The notes: generated by a model from the letters alone, not told the origin. Shown: positions 22,468-35,154, numbered from the stretch's first letter. The stretch: 64,000 nt of DNA from Panicum virgatum (GCF_016808335.1 NC_053141.1:4642711-4706710); one strand, 5' to 3'. Numbers and translations are program-made.

Positions 22468-23614
22468 TATTGGTGTCTTGCTATGCTTTCTTGTAAATGC
22501 AGCACTTGACCCCTTCCATGGAATTGAACAACACCAAGGAACACAATTTGTTGACCAAGAAAAATTGATGATATAGTACTAGTACTTGTACATGTGACCG
22601 TAAGAGGGAATTGGTTATCTGATGGAAATTTCAGACCGTCCATATGTTCAATATCGCTGGTGTGGAGCTAGAAAATAACATTTCTCTTCTGCCCAACTGT
22701 GGTCAAGGTCTCACTTTGAACCTGTTTTTGTGCTGGATCACAATCAAATTGAAAGACCCCGATTTGGACTGGACCTGAAGTATGCAAAAAAGAAAGCCTG
22801 CCGAGAATTTTTCTCTCTGTAGACCGAATCACATGATGCATTCAGAATAATCTGTTTTTTTCGTACTGGTGATAATTCTGCCTCTGGTTGGTAGCAATGA
22901 TTCTAAGCATTGGTATTCCATAGGTGTAGAGAATGAGGAATGATAAATAGATGAAGAGATTCGCTTGCCAATGTCTGTCTGACTGAAATCTGAAATGTTC
23001 TGAATGAAGGATAAATTGTCTGTCCGAAACACAAACTCTGGCAAGGTTGGCTGATTGGACCCTGACTTGTGCACAGAATTCTTACAAAATTGTGGCTTCG
23101 TTACGGTGTCACGCCAAAATCTCTTTGGAATTTCCAAGGGCTATAGCCACAATATGGGCAATACTATTAATCTGTACGTCGTGTTACTCATTCATCACTA
23201 TGAGCGCGTAGCCGCTGCTTGGGCGACCGACTTCAAGTTCAGACCGGAGGCCGTAACCATCTAACATCTCGTCGCTCAGCACTGTCAGAACAGAGCTGCC
23301 TTTTTGTTGTTGGTCACACTTGGCACAAGCACAACGTGTGAAAAGCTCTGCAGACGCGGCGCGTCGTCGGGACACATGGATCATGCACGCTGTCTGATGA
23401 TCTGATCTCGCCGGCCGGCCAGCCGTCGCTGTCATGACGAGTAGAGTGTGCTTTAGTTTGCAGTGGGTGGAGGCGTCAAGAGAGGATCTCGACGGCCACT
23501 GATCTGATTCTGATCCATCGTCGGCCTACCTGCTGACTAGCTACTGGATGTCTGGATCTCATGACTCACTAGCTTACTGGCATGACCTACTGGGGTTTTC
23601 CATCTTTTTTCATG
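22468..23614. other. 3' flank of the GT14 gene, no gene seen
   Basis: The first 200-300 bp are probably 3' untranslated sequence. Short frames beyond are not supported by any family resemblance. Confidence 0.5.
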
Positions 23615-23619
23615 TGCTA

Positions 23620-23834
23620 CCATGCCTAGTACCTTTTTAACCCACAATTTGACCGCTCGTCTTATTTAAAAATTTATGCAAATATTGCAAAATTTAAGTT
23701 ATTCTTGAAGATCTTGTATTAATAAAGCAACCCGCAATAAAAGAAGTAATATTTTGCACAATTTTTTGAATAAATTGAGCGGTCAAACTTAGGGTCAAAA
23801 AAGTCAAACGTCCTATCATTTGAAACGGGGGAGT
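23620..23834. mobile_element. MITE-like fragment ending in GGGGGAGTA
   Basis: The right end (CATTTGAAACGGGGGAGTA) and the paired segments AATTTGACCGCTCG and GAGCGGTCAAACTT have the form of a common grass MITE. The matching left terminus is missing, so it may be truncated. Confidence 0.5.
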
Positions 23835-23884
23835 AGAAGATTGAGCTGTGTTTGATGGCCCAATGTTTTTAGGAGAAAAAAATC

Positions 23885-24172
23885 ACAGATAATAATGAAC
23901 CCAAGGATCATATTCATTTATATTGATTTTCTCACATACCAGAAAGAATGCAATTCTAGCTTTCTATCAAGTTAATCTGTCTTATATTTGACCAAATAAA
24001 TATAAAAAACTAATATTATTTATGATACCAAATAATTATAATTGAATTCATCATGAAATATATCATCATAAGATAATTATTTGGAGTCATAAACGTCAAT
24101 AATATTTTCTATAAACCTAGTCAAACTTAAAAGAAGCTTGACTCAATTCAAATCTAAAATTGCATTCTTTTT
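23885..24172. mobile_element. Degenerate MITE-like AT-rich repeat
   Basis: Paired internal blocks (ATATTTGACCAAATAAATATA and AACCTAGTCAAACTTAAAAGA) have the layout of a common Mariner- or Mutator-type grass MITE. The left block is written here only up to its core, and the borders are uncertain. Confidence 0.4.
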
Positions 24173-24775
24173 TTTCGAAGAGCCTATACAGATTTTTTTT
24201 AAGAAGGTCATGCATGGTTCTTCTATGTGACCAGGGCCTACAATTTAACGACCACATTGGATGGTAAATCCACAAATAATATTCGCATGGACATTGGTAG
24301 AGGTTATGGTACCTTTATAATAGACAAAAGAGATGAGTAGGGGATTCTCTTCTTGTTCCACGAATAAGAGATTTTTTTTTTTCGTTTGGTTTGACAAATC
24401 TGCCGCACGAGCAAAGCTGAGCTCGCTTTTTTGTCTGCAACTTTGTGTACCTGTAATAAAGAATCAGCACGAAAAGAAATACTACTTTTATTCGTTTGTT
24501 CCCTTTCTGTCTCCTCGTCTTAATTCAAAAGTAAGCCCGCTTTTTCCACGCAAAATCTGAGTGTCAAGTTAAATAAGTAGCTCGTGTGCGTTTCATTTAG
24601 GTACCGACAAGTGACATGTCATCCTTGGCACCGCTAGGGAGGTGGAGTATAACACAAGATGACGGGTCTAATTTTACTGTTATCCCATATTCCCATGCCA
24701 AATAATAAACTTCGAAACGGTAGTGAAAATAAATGCGTAGATATTTTCTGCGAAAGGAATGAGCCATGAATCAGT

Positions 24776-25773
24776 TGTGCCCAAACTCCCAATTTTACAA
24801 ATCAGCTAAAATGTCAAATATAGTCTTGCAGTTCTCTATATTTCTTTCCATCCTCGTATTTTTAATATTTTTTAAAGAAATACAGTATAGATCGATGCAC
24901 AGACATTCTCACAAATGTACACATTACCTATGAAAACACAGGGTTTATGTATTTTGGAACAGAATATAATATTAAAAAAAATCCTTGAGCCACATATTCT
25001 CAAAAGAGAAATTTGACAAAATGAGAATATAACATCTCGCAAGCTCCACTACTATTGTTACACATCAATATCCTGAATATGGTCATCTCAAATCCATATA
25101 TATAACTTTGAAATACACACTCTCTCTATTCTTAAAAATATTTAGGGTCATTTTTTCGAAGTTGTTAGCTAGCTTACCCTAAGCGTCATATACTAAAGAA
25201 CAGAGAGAGAGAGAGAGTAGTTATTAGTAAAAGTGCTTGTGCCCAAACTCCATATTTTACAAATTACCCAAAATGGTTATGTGGCCTTGCAAATATTTAC
25301 CTCCATCCTTTTTTTTAGATAAAGGAAACATCTCCGGCCTCTGCAGCCGCACACCGTCAAGTTTTTGCAAAATTCTCAGCACACAAGCTGATAAAATAGA
25401 CTGAAGAGTACACAAACGACTTAAGGAATTAAAAGCAAATTCTATTATTGCTTCTCCATCCATTCTTGGCAAAGATATCCAAGGCGATGACCTCCAGTGC
25501 CTTGCTCGCCAAACAGATAGTTTTCCTTGTATCCTCACGCTGTAGCAGGGACCAAAATCGCAGCCAGTACGCTCCCCTGAAGACAGCCTGCATAAATGAG
25601 GTAAATATTTATGTTGAATTTTTTTTAATATCATGATCCTAATGTTTAATTTTTATGTTTAAAAAATTTTGAAGTCTCTCTTAGCCACACATTTTCCCAA
25701 CGAGAAATGTGTTAATATTTGAAGATGGCGACATCTCGCAAGCTCCACTTCACAACCATCACAGGCATCAAAT
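24776..25773. repeat. Degenerate tandem duplication, second copy interrupted
   Basis: About 24776-25072 and 25237-25773 share their ends: GTGCCCAAACTCC and ATTTTACAAAT at the start, and ACATCTCGCAAGCTCCACT near the end. The second copy carries extra sequence at about 25318-25600, which holds a 125-residue minus-strand frame of unknown type. That frame may belong to a retroelement, but I recognise no domain. Confidence 0.55.
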
Positions 25774-27100
25774 AAAGCTGCCGAATTGACGTGCTTTTGG
25801 ACTTAAAATGGGTTCTTTTTCACCCTTTTTTACTCTTTTTTTGTTGTTCTGGTAAAAAAGTGATCGAGCTCGCCTCGTATCCTACCAATTGGTTGGCAGA
25901 TTATGTGCACGGGGCCACTAGATTTGGGATCAGTTCTCCATGAACAACTTAAAACTTTTGAACACGGTGATCGTAGATATTGTAGATCATCGTCCAAATT
26001 AATCATGCTCGAGTCAAAACGATCTTAACGAGATTTGTTCCTTTGCGGAAAGACAGATGCTGTGCTGCTGCTGCTGCTGCTGCTATGAAACAGCACACGT
26101 ACGTGTCAAGTTTGGCATCCGACCATGGATTTCGACCCTTTGATTTGGGCTAAATTTTTTTTGGATCTTCACTGCTTGCATGATATCTAGGTATATTACG
26201 GCTGCAAACTAAAGATGATTTCACATTTCACCGACATGCTCTGTGCCTTTAATTTGTTCCCCGTGGAAAGCAATGTTTCATTCCGTCATTCAATTGGTCT
26301 TCAGGGCCCCAATTAACTTGTTCCATGCATGAGACCAGACCAGACAAAAGCCTTTGAACGATGCAATGCATGAATTTTATTTGTATAAACTTTACATCAA
26401 ATTGTTCATCTCATTCCTGTGTTTCAAATTTGGGAGACTGCTAGATAGAACACTTTTTTTTTCCACTGGTGACAGCTTAATGGGGAAATGGAGACGGCTG
26501 GAGGTGCTCAATTCGACATTTTGTTTTCTGCAACGAATAATCAGGTAATTATTTAAAAGTGCTGAATTTTCAGCAGAAGAGGAGTTCAAATCCGAACACT
26601 ATTTTGTTTGCTAGTGCCATGAAACACACTGTGTGGTGTGGATGTTTCTTGCATTGAGAGCAGGTGAGATCGATCAGAGGATCGTTTTGGAAGAAACTGA
26701 GGCGGAGAAGATCTTGTCCGGAACGTTCGTGCAACCTGCAGTCGGAACTGCCAACTTGACTCGTTGGTTGCCAACCTGCTTGTCCATGTCACCATGCCGC
26801 TTTATACCTTACAATGCGAGTAAACTACGTGGACTCTCTTCACGCTGACTTTTATTTTTATAAGAATTTTTAGAGGCTTTGGGTTTCTCGCCCGGCCTAA
26901 TTTCTTCTTCTTGGAGTCCGTGTCCCACTTTGGCATCATGCATGCATGCAAACGCAACGATGATTGATCATCTAGCACAATTGACAATAAAAATTGCGAG
27001 TGCTCTTGCTTGTGTTGGAAATAATCCAACAAACAAAGGACATTCTATGCATGCATCGATCCGGCCTGATGCAGAGTTGAGAGTCTTTTACTAGCAGCTG
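25774..27100. other. Intergenic, no gene seen
   Basis: A short GCT-repeat microsatellite lies near 26061-26084. The remaining short frames have no family resemblance. Confidence 0.5.
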
Positions 27101-27107
27101 AAATAAT

Positions 27108-27295
27108 TAGGTCTAGTGGTTATAGGAGTCTCGGTACTACCTCTCAGATCCTGAGTTCGACTCCTTATCAGAGCGAATATTCTAAAATTTAATGTCGTTG
27201 ACATTCCCATCGACAGTGAGGTGTATGTGGTGATTTTATCAACCTCAAAAATTTGCATCATCTCGCCGGTGTCACGCCAGCTACGAACGGTAGAC
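27108..27295 (+). mobile_element. tRNA-derived SINE
   Basis: GGTCTAGTGGTTA at about 27110-27123 fits a tRNA-type A box. CTGAGTTCGACTCC at 27151-27164 fits a B box at the usual spacing for RNA polymerase III promoters. The downstream part (ACATTCCCATCGACAGTGAGG, GTGATTTTATCAACCTCA) is the body of a SINE widespread in grasses, as I recall. The tail is not sharply defined. Confidence 0.65.
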
Positions 27296-27744
27296 ATACA
27301 AAGGTCGGTGCCGGTGACCCAATCTAGACCTAGACCTGCAAGCAGTCGACAGAGCTGAGCTGGACCGAAGGATTATTCCGGCAGTAGTAGCAGCTGACGC
27401 CGTAGGAGCAGTTGCCATGCGCCTTCCTTCCTCCGAAAAGTAGGACGGCGTCTTCATCTTGTGGTTAGCTTGTTGGACGGGCATCATGCATGCTACAGCT
27501 TCCAGTCTACAGTTAGGCATGTGTCTGCCCGTATGTAATTGATCTTACAGAGAGATCAGGAATTAATAATCTTTTTTTTGAAAGATGAGATCAGGAATAA
27601 TCTTAGAGCAAGTACACTGACTTCCTCTTATATATAGCCCGGTTTCCAAAACACATGCATGATGCATGCATATTCCTATATATTCGCTTGTCACATATGG
27701 GGTTAATTTGAAGGAGATGCGAGTGGTATAAGCCTATTATATTG

Positions 27745-28112
27745 GGGAACATATCTGGTGCAAACCACAATTTCGTGAAAAACCGTGCAAACTACGGTAA
27801 AAAGTTTTCTAAGTTCATTAAAAAATCATATATGTAGATGATATACAATCTTATAAAATATCTTGTCCAAACTGGACTTCGTTTGTGAGATATAAAAAAT
27901 AAATTTCAAGCCAGAAAGTTGTCCAGAAGATTTGTTAGAAATTTGTTATTTTTATATCTCACAAATGAAGTCAAGTTTGGACAAGATATTTTACAAGATT
28001 GTGTATTATCATATCACCTACATGTGTGATTTTTCTGGTGAATTTAGACGACTTTTTTACCGTGATTTGCACGGGCTTTCACAAAGAATGTGGTTTGCAC
28101 TAGATAGTTGCC
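27745..28112. mobile_element. MULE-type foldback MITE with perfect 9-bp target-site duplication
   Basis: A 368-bp element that is almost entirely an inverted repeat. The left arm (27745-27895) and right arm (about 27945-28112) pair through GTGCAAACCAC, TTGTCCAAAC and TTTGTGAGATATAAAAA. The termini are GGGAACATATCT and AGATAGTTGCC. Identical 9-bp copies of ATTATATTG flank it at 27736-27744 and 28113-28121, as expected for Mutator transposition. It has no coding capacity. Confidence 0.9.
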
Positions 28113-28121
28113 ATTATATTG

Positions 28122-28649
28122 TCCATCATATCGATCTTTTCATCAAGAAAACACATAGATGTACCGACACCATACATGTACTCCTATATAGCACCATAAG
28201 AGCAAGATCGAGCAAATAGAACTAGATAATGCAGGCGGGCTAAATAAAGTGTCACATCGTACTTCTCGTGAGTCGGGTGAGAGAGAAGTGGACCGGAAGT
28301 AAAGAAAAACGCGCTACAAGTTTACGGCTTGCTTTCAGCCGACTACACCATGGGCTCCAGTGAATTTGGCGAGAGAATAAGAAAGGAAAGATGAATCAAA
28401 TATTAATGATGTAATTCACATGTGTATAGCCAACTATTACATGGCCGGTTATTAGATTAGTTTAAGATGATATGTCAATGGAATTTAACGAGCAGCTAGC
28501 TAAATTATTAGTCTTGTTCTAACAGCCTACCAGCTACACTAAATTTCCAACCGGGGAAAGAAGTTAAGCTTTTCGAGGTCGGCACGTCGTTAAGCTCCAC
28601 TTGTCACGCATGCACGCAGAGGACTACTGGCTGACGGCTTGCCACTTTA
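28122..28649. other. Intergenic, no gene seen
   Basis: No coding sequence, repeat border or regulatory site that I can support. Confidence 0.4.
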
Positions 28650-28654
28650 TTTTT

Positions 28655-28937
28655 TTAAAAAAAACGCGGCCGGAGGGGTGAATAGACCCACCGTTTTTCA
28701 TTAAGAGGAAGCAACTCGGCTTCTCCCGGCCGCGGAAAAATCCCCGAACCCTGGCCCATGTCCGAGAGGGCCATACCTTGTGGCGAGCACAGCGAGAGAA
28801 TTTTTTTACCCACGAGCAGAACCCGTGGGGAGCGACTGTGCCACACCCGGTTATTCGTCCCAGACTGGGATCGAACCCGGGCGGGTGGCCTCCACGACGG
28901 GAGTGCCCACCACTGCGCTACAAGCGCGTGGTGGCAG
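28655..28937 (-). mobile_element. tRNA-derived SINE, minus strand
   Basis: On the minus strand, TAGCGCAGTGG (A box, about 28911-28921) and GGGTTCGATCCC (B box, about 28868-28879) are correctly spaced for a polymerase III promoter near the element's 5' end at about 28935. A GC-rich body of about 200 bp follows, ending in a T/A-rich tail at 28650-28668. This is the standard layout of a grass SINE. Confidence 0.75.
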
Positions 28938-29815
28938 TTTGTAGTAGTCAGTCTTCGAACTAGTTAAAGAAAATCAATTATTCGATGATGCCGAGTGCTA
29001 ATTACTAGCATTAGTCCAGTAGTCTTCCATTCGTGCGCAGCTAGGCACTGTTTTTTTTCCACGGAGAATGGCAAGCAAATCGCATCGCGCATCGAAGCAG
29101 AGACTCGAATAATCCACCAATGATCTTCCCAGAGAGAGTTTTCGTAAGGGAACTGATACTTGCTCCAGAAGCACAACAAGGCTATTCATTGACTGACCAC
29201 TTGACCAGATCATAAAGCCGGCCTGCTAAATTTGTTATGATGCTGTTAAACCTAATTACCGAATGCATCTACTATTGTTCAGTTTTTATAGCCTCTGAGT
29301 TTTGACCAAGAATTAGGGTAACAGTATATAGTTTTAGTGGCAAAAGTGTTATCACTAGAGTTGTATTTAAATGTTCATTACTATTGTCATCATTTTCTGA
29401 TTAGATATTTATACGACATTTCAAGAGAAAAATTCATAGCCACAATTCAGTATAGAGACGGTGCCAAGTCAAAATTTTTGAAAATGTTCTCATAGTTTGT
29501 TTTCTAGTTCGGCATCTATTTTTATACCAAAATTACAATAATAAATTATGAAACTATTTGTGAAAGATCCACAATTCAGTACTACGTACTTGCTTTTGTA
29601 CAACCATTTCAGTACAACTCAAGCTTCCACAAGTGACAACTCAATATTTTATAAACGAACATATTTGGTACAAATTCAGTTCCCACGAGAATCGATCGGG
29701 ATTCGGGAGAGCATCCGGTATTACTAGCTACATCTGGAGGTTTAACTGCAAAAGCAACAACGAACTTAACACATGCACACAGCAACTAGCGCAAGTAGCA
29801 ATTATTTAAAGAGAA
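28938..29815. other. Intergenic, no gene seen
   Basis: AT-rich sequence without supported coding frames. Confidence 0.4.
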
Positions 29816-30077
29816 TTTTTACAATGATTGAAAAAATAGGAGTCGTCCATCTGATAAAATTATACGGTGGTGAAGGTAGAAAGTATCCAGAAGTACCTAG
29901 GGTAAAGTACCTGATACTTTCAAAATATGGGACCAAGTACCAAAAAGTGACTAGAAAAAAATCAAGATAAAATTTAATTTATTTTTATAAATACTTTTTA
30001 TAGATCAGTGGCTAGAAAAAAAATCAAGGTTAAAGTACCTGAAAGTACTCTTTGGTACTTTACAATCATTGTAAACC
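29816..30077. mobile_element. MITE with TTTACAATGATTG-type inverted ends
   Basis: The left end TTTTTACAATGATTG and right end CAATCATTGTAAA are inverted repeats. Internal blocks AAGTACCT and GGTACTTTA also pair. A related right end (TTACAATCATTATAA) occurs near 44920-44935. I could not fix a target-site duplication. Confidence 0.6.
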
Positions 30078-30702
30078 TAGGCTGAGGCTTCATTTCGTGC
30101 AAAGATTATTAGCACAAGTAATTAACTAATCTTGCGTAAACTCCTAGTGCATGCATGACGAAGTCCATGACGCAAATGAAGCAAGACGGCAACAATTTCC
30201 AGTCCAATGGGAGGAATCAGAATCCAGCTGAGGTAGGGTCACCTAGGTAGGTTGGTAGTAGGCTGCTGGTCAAGTAGACATACTGGTAGAAGATTTTTTT
30301 TCTTTAAAATAAAAGAATTGACCGATTTTTTAAGCCATTTAGTTGGAAGAAGTCGTCGCCTTGGACATTCCCAACGGAACACGTATACTAGCTACTTCAA
30401 ATTTTGAAAAACGGCGGCTATGCAACAAAGTGCTGGTAGGTTTTGAAACGAACTTGAACAGACCATGAACCCCCTTTTTTATTACTTGACCAAGCCGTTA
30501 ATTTCTTTAGTGAACTGGCGTACGTATCTACACGCGTATGCCTCTTCATTCCCTTCGCTGCGCCAAGACAAGCAAGAGGATTTTTTTTTGTTTGAAAGAA
30601 AGCATGAGCACTGGCTGCTGGTCATATAAGAAGGAGGAGAATAAGTCTTACAGTTTTACAGGTGGTTGTGTATTACAAAGAAAAGAAAAAAATAGAGGAT
30701 AG
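30078..30702. other. Intergenic, no gene seen
   Basis: No supported feature. T-rich tracts are present near 30296 and 30581. Confidence 0.4.
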
Positions 30703-30711
30703 TGTTTTGTA

Positions 30712-32320
30712 GAATTTTTTTAATTTTAATCCTTTTTAATCTAAAATTTTAATAATAATCTATGTGGATCTAAATTTCCAAAAACTAGCCCTTTTGGTCA
30801 CGCCAAAACTCGTGGCGCGACTCACTGAAGGGTCGCGCCACATGCTTTGGCGCGACCAACCTACCACGCTGGCAACTCAGCTGATCTGGTAAGACTTAGT
30901 CGCGCCACATGCTTTGGCATGACTCTTCAGCAAGTCGTGTCGTGTGGCATGGCGCGACTCTTAAAGGAGTCGTGCCATCTGGCGTGGCGCGACTCAACTT
31001 AATAAACGATCACATCTTCTTCCTCCTCCGTTTTTCTTCCCCCGGCCCTCTCACCCAACTTCTCCATGGCATCGGCCCTCCCCCCTCTAAATCCACTCTA
31101 TCCTCCACCTCCATGGCACGAACATTGGCATCATAAACTTTTCAACATAAAGAAGATTGAATGTTACATTACCGACTGAGTTACATTATCTTGAAAAATA
31201 TTGAATGCGTAATATGCTTTTCGCTTATTGGAGATGTCGTAATGTTACATTACCGACTGAGTTAGCAGGCCATCGTGGTCATTTGAACCTTCGCCTCCAT
31301 TGGTAACTGAGACATGGAGAAAGCGATTGTTGTTAGACGGATTTAAAGATAATAAAAATTTTAAGTCCACATATTTTGCCCACTCGTACTGGCTTCTGTA
31401 GAGCAGTTTGCTAACATTCTTACCACTAAATCTATACATGTAATCTGTGCAGATCAAACCATGGACAAAAATTGAATGTACAAAGCAGTTCTCGATGTCA
31501 AGAAAATCTACCCTGCGTACGAGACATGAACTAAAATGCACACTAAGCAATACACCGAAATGAAGACGAAGTTTGAGAAATATTGGAAAATCTCATACTC
31601 AAATTGCATACTAGTTATACTAGATCCTCGATTCAAGTTTGGATTTGTTGAGTTTCGATTAAACAAGACTTTTGGAGACATAGCTAGTTTTCATATTGAT
31701 TAAGTAGGTACAACTATAAGAAGTTTGTACAATGGATACTCATCTCATTTGAAATGGGAGAGCCTTTTAATTCTTCTGCTCAAGAAGGTGAGATTGCAAG
31801 TTGAGAAAAAATTCACTCGTATGACAATTTATTCCTGTGTGATAATGATAGCTTTAACATGTTACACTGGTAGAAGATGCATGCACCAAAATATCCAATT
31901 CTAGCTGGTATGGCCCGTGATGTATTGCCTGTAACAGTATCTACTGTTTGCAACCTAATCTGCATTCAGTACGGGTGGGCGAATCGTCACTGACCATTAG
32001 TTGAGTCGCGCCACGCCGCATGGCGCAACTCCCTGAAGAGTCATGCCACGCCAGACGATACGACTCCTTCAAGAGTCGCGCCACGCCGCATGGCACGACT
32101 CGCTGAAGAGTCATGCCAAAGCATGTGGCGCGACTCAGCCTTGCCAGGTCAGCTGAGCTGCCAGCGTGGCAGGTTGGTCGCGCCAAAGCATGTGGCGCGA
32201 CCCTTCAGTGAGTCGCGCCACGAGTTTTGGCGTGACCAAAAGAGCTAGTTTTTGGAAATTTAGATCAAGACAGGTTATTATTAAAATTTTAGATTAAAAA
32301 GGGTTAAAATTAAAAAAATC
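30712..32320. mobile_element. MULE-like element with roughly 300-bp inverted ends and a hAT relic inside
   Basis: The arms (30712-31003 and 31994-32320) are inverted copies. Each carries repeated GTCGCGCCA-type blocks separated by short spacers. The termini are AT-rich. The flanking 9-mers TGTTTTGTA (30703-30711) and ATTTTTGTA (32321-32329) agree at seven of nine positions, compatible with an old Mutator-type target-site duplication. The 990-bp interior holds a decayed hAT transposase fragment and a 24-bp direct repeat (ATGTTACATTACCGACTGAG, about 31160 and 31242). Confidence 0.75.
31555..31955 (+). pseudogene. Decayed hAT-family transposase fragment
   Basis: Conceptual pieces are MKTKFEKYWK, LVILDPRFKFGFVEF, then K-Y-P-I-L-A-G-M-A-R-D-V-L-P-V-T-V-S-T-V. 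They match the C-terminal part of RICESLEEPER-type hAT transposases, where a W-W-x-x-H-x-x-x-[YF]-P block precedes the dimerisation region. Stops and frame changes separate the pieces, so it is dead. It lies between the inverted arms of a MULE-like element, and so is a nested or captured passenger. Confidence 0.7.
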
Positions 32321-32329
32321 ATTTTTGTA

Positions 32330-33618
32330 GGACCCAACGATCCATATGAACAGTCATCAAGACCAATGTGAAGTAGTTTGGTTCTACAAGTTTGGTCCTA
32401 TCTCTACTATTTTTAAACCAAGCAATGATTTCAAGGTCCGTCAATCGAAATTCTAATCGAAATCCAAATAAATCAATCGGAATTCTAATCGGAACCCGAA
32501 CAAATCAATCTGAATCTCAATCGAAAACTGAACAATTAATACCTCGCGCGATCACGGCATGAGTTGTACGTGGAGTTTCCATAAAAAAAATTAGTGGTCC
32601 CATGTAAGTATGGGTAAAATTTATATTACATGCAGCAACGCACGGGCATTGTACCGGTGACATGTAAAAGGATAAGTGAACAGAAGAACGAGCCTAGCTT
32701 CCTGTCTTGTGAAGGTGGACTTTTGCAATGTAAAGAAGGCTCAAAAGTTAAAAAGTCAAGTACAGATTCTTAAATTCAACTGTACAAATTTGCTCTTGGA
32801 TGCATGATATGAATGATTCCATATTTCCATGATGCTATAGCTTTCCTTAAAAAGATCAGGAACTTTTTTTTTTTTACGCTAGGCCAAGTAGTTTCTAACC
32901 CGTGGAATTGAATTTATCGCCATGGACTTGAACCATTCTTGCAGGGGCAATTTGATCGACTAAACTATCTAGTAAAACAATTAGATGAGCGCTTGCATAT
33001 CAATAAATTAACAAGTACAAGAGATGCACCATTAAACTTTTATATACACACCATTTTCTTGGAACAAGTAAACTTTATAGCATTTTCTTGGCACTCGAAG
33101 AGGAACACGTAACTACTGGTGTTGAAATTAACTTGACAAGAAATGTGTATGTCTCATTGCGTTGACAAGGTTAGTCTTTCCGTAGACCGACCTATCTATC
33201 CATATGAACGGTCATTATCAAGACCAGTGTGAAGTCCTACAATACAAATCAACCCTTCCATTCAACAACGCAAGGTGTGTATTATATTCATTTTTGGCTC
33301 AGTCTTCAAGCTAGATTTTGACCACTATTTTACCACAAGATGTATTATTTATAGCTGCAAAACCAATATAGTCCAAAAGCATTTTAAAAATGAATCTGCA
33401 GTTCCATTTTTATATTAATATTGTACTGAGCGTTGGTCAAAAGATACAAAGCTTAAATTTTCTGATACGACATGCATTTTTTTACAAAGTAAGTATAGTT
33501 AATAATAACATGATCAGATAGTAAAAGAATCTGGTTTTTTGTACAAATAAAAGGTTTCAATTTAAGGAGAAATGTTGGTTCTTCACAAGGTCATGTATGA
33601 AAACAGAATCATAAAAGT
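32330..33618. other. Intergenic, degenerate short repeats, no gene seen
   Basis: Around 32436-32540 short units like AATCGAAATCC and AACAAATCAATC recur in degenerate form. No coding sequence is supported. Confidence 0.4.

Positions 33619-33691
<73 letters not shown>
33619..33691. repeat. Compound (GT)n(AT)n microsatellite
   Basis: About 16 GT units are followed directly by about 20 AT units. The alternating purine-pyrimidine tract would be highly polymorphic. Frames reading through it (VCVC/YIYI) are artefacts. Confidence 0.95.
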
Positions 33692-33696
<5 letters not shown>

Positions 33697-35150
33697 TTTG
33701 CAAAAGAAAATGGTTATTACTAGAATTCAAAGAAGGGAAACCCAAATTCACAAGGTTCATGATGTTGACATTTTCAAGGATGATTTTGACTAAAGTTTAT
33801 CAATCAACCTTGATCTGTCTAGAAAAGTGAAAAATGAAGAAGCTAGCATCACATATCTTGCAGCAGTTTGCTGGAAATTACCGAAAAGGGTGGCATGGAC
33901 GTGCGTGTAGGCGAAGAATTCTGACGACAGGGACCGAAAGGAAGTGGAGCTGGCTGCTGGCGATACAAGAATAGGATGCTTGCAAGCCAGCTTCGGCAAA
34001 CCAATTCATCTCAGCTTCTGGTCACCTCCGGATGTCGGAGACCCTTTTGAAAAGTAGTACTATACTGGTGAGCTTCGGCAAACCAATTCATCTATATTGG
34101 TGTAGTAGAATGAATCCTTTGACTTCAGAAGGAGTGAACCTTAGCTTTGGCAAATTATAAAGCCAAGTTTTTGCAGGTCACGTAAGTGTGGTCATTTGGT
34201 CAACATGCAACAACCACAACTGCTTACTCAATCTAGTCATTAGTCAAGATCACAGCAAAAGTTGTTGGTGTAGGAAAAAAAAGTAACAGATATATAGGGC
34301 TACGAATTAGTAACGTATTTTTGAATCAGCTGTCTTCGACTAACTGCCTTTTTTAAAAGATCTGCTAGCTGCCGGTGGTATTTTTAAAGAATTAACCAAC
34401 TAACTGTATTTTTTCCCCATAACGGATCAGGTAGCTGCTGCCTTTTTCTGAAGAGGAACTAAAACTCGGTCAGTGTATACATACGCAGAACATTTATGCA
34501 AATTGTTAGAACAAATGAAGCCATTCTTAGCAGCCTTAAACAAGGTGTGGCTGCTGCTGCTCTGGTTCAGAAGCCACAAAGAATCTTGCATGGTCGCCTA
34601 AAGAAAATAAGTCAATATAAAAAACAAGAAGGGCATGCTGACGAGGTCATTAATGGAATAAGAATTTTCAAGTATATATTCTCACAAGTATAGAAAAAAA
34701 GTATATATTCTCCCATAGACTAGTATTTTTTGCATAATAAAATTAACTTTGCATATTTGTAACGTAGACGTAACACGTCATAAAATGACATAAGAATGAA
34801 GGAAAGGTGCAGCATCACATCTTATTATTAGAATAGTCAGGTGGCTGCTCGTCTCAAAAATAACCCTCCACTTAAGAAACCTAAAATAAATATATTGATT
34901 AGAATCAACAGATTCAGTGTCATTAACCGATGACAGCATTCACATCTTCTGTCGAGACAAACGCAACACACACAAAAAAAAAACACATGGATACGTGTCT
35001 TGACTCATCAAGCAACTGTCAGCATCTAATCCGTACATGCCCAACCACCTAAAAACCCCATGCTCTCCAACCAGAAAATACTTAAACCACATAAAAATCA
35101 TCATCGTAGAAAAATAAATAGGTTGTCACGTCACAAACTTAACAATAAAA
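33692..35150. other. Intergenic, no gene seen
   Basis: GCTTCGGCAAACCAATTCAT occurs twice (about 33990 and 34074), a small direct repeat. No coding sequence is supported. Confidence 0.4.
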
Positions 35151-35154
35151 ATTA

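Noticed and set aside
27108..28937. tRNA genes suggested by A and B boxes
   Set aside because: Neither site can fold into a full cloverleaf with an acceptor stem, and both continue into SINE bodies.
32600..32670. Possible Helitron 3' end (GCAACGCACGGGC near a GTACC)
   Set aside because: No CTAG terminus with a proper hairpin and no matching 5' TC end was found.
33557..33830. Frames with VCVCVC and YIYIYI stretches
   Set aside because: They translate the (GT)n(AT)n microsatellite.
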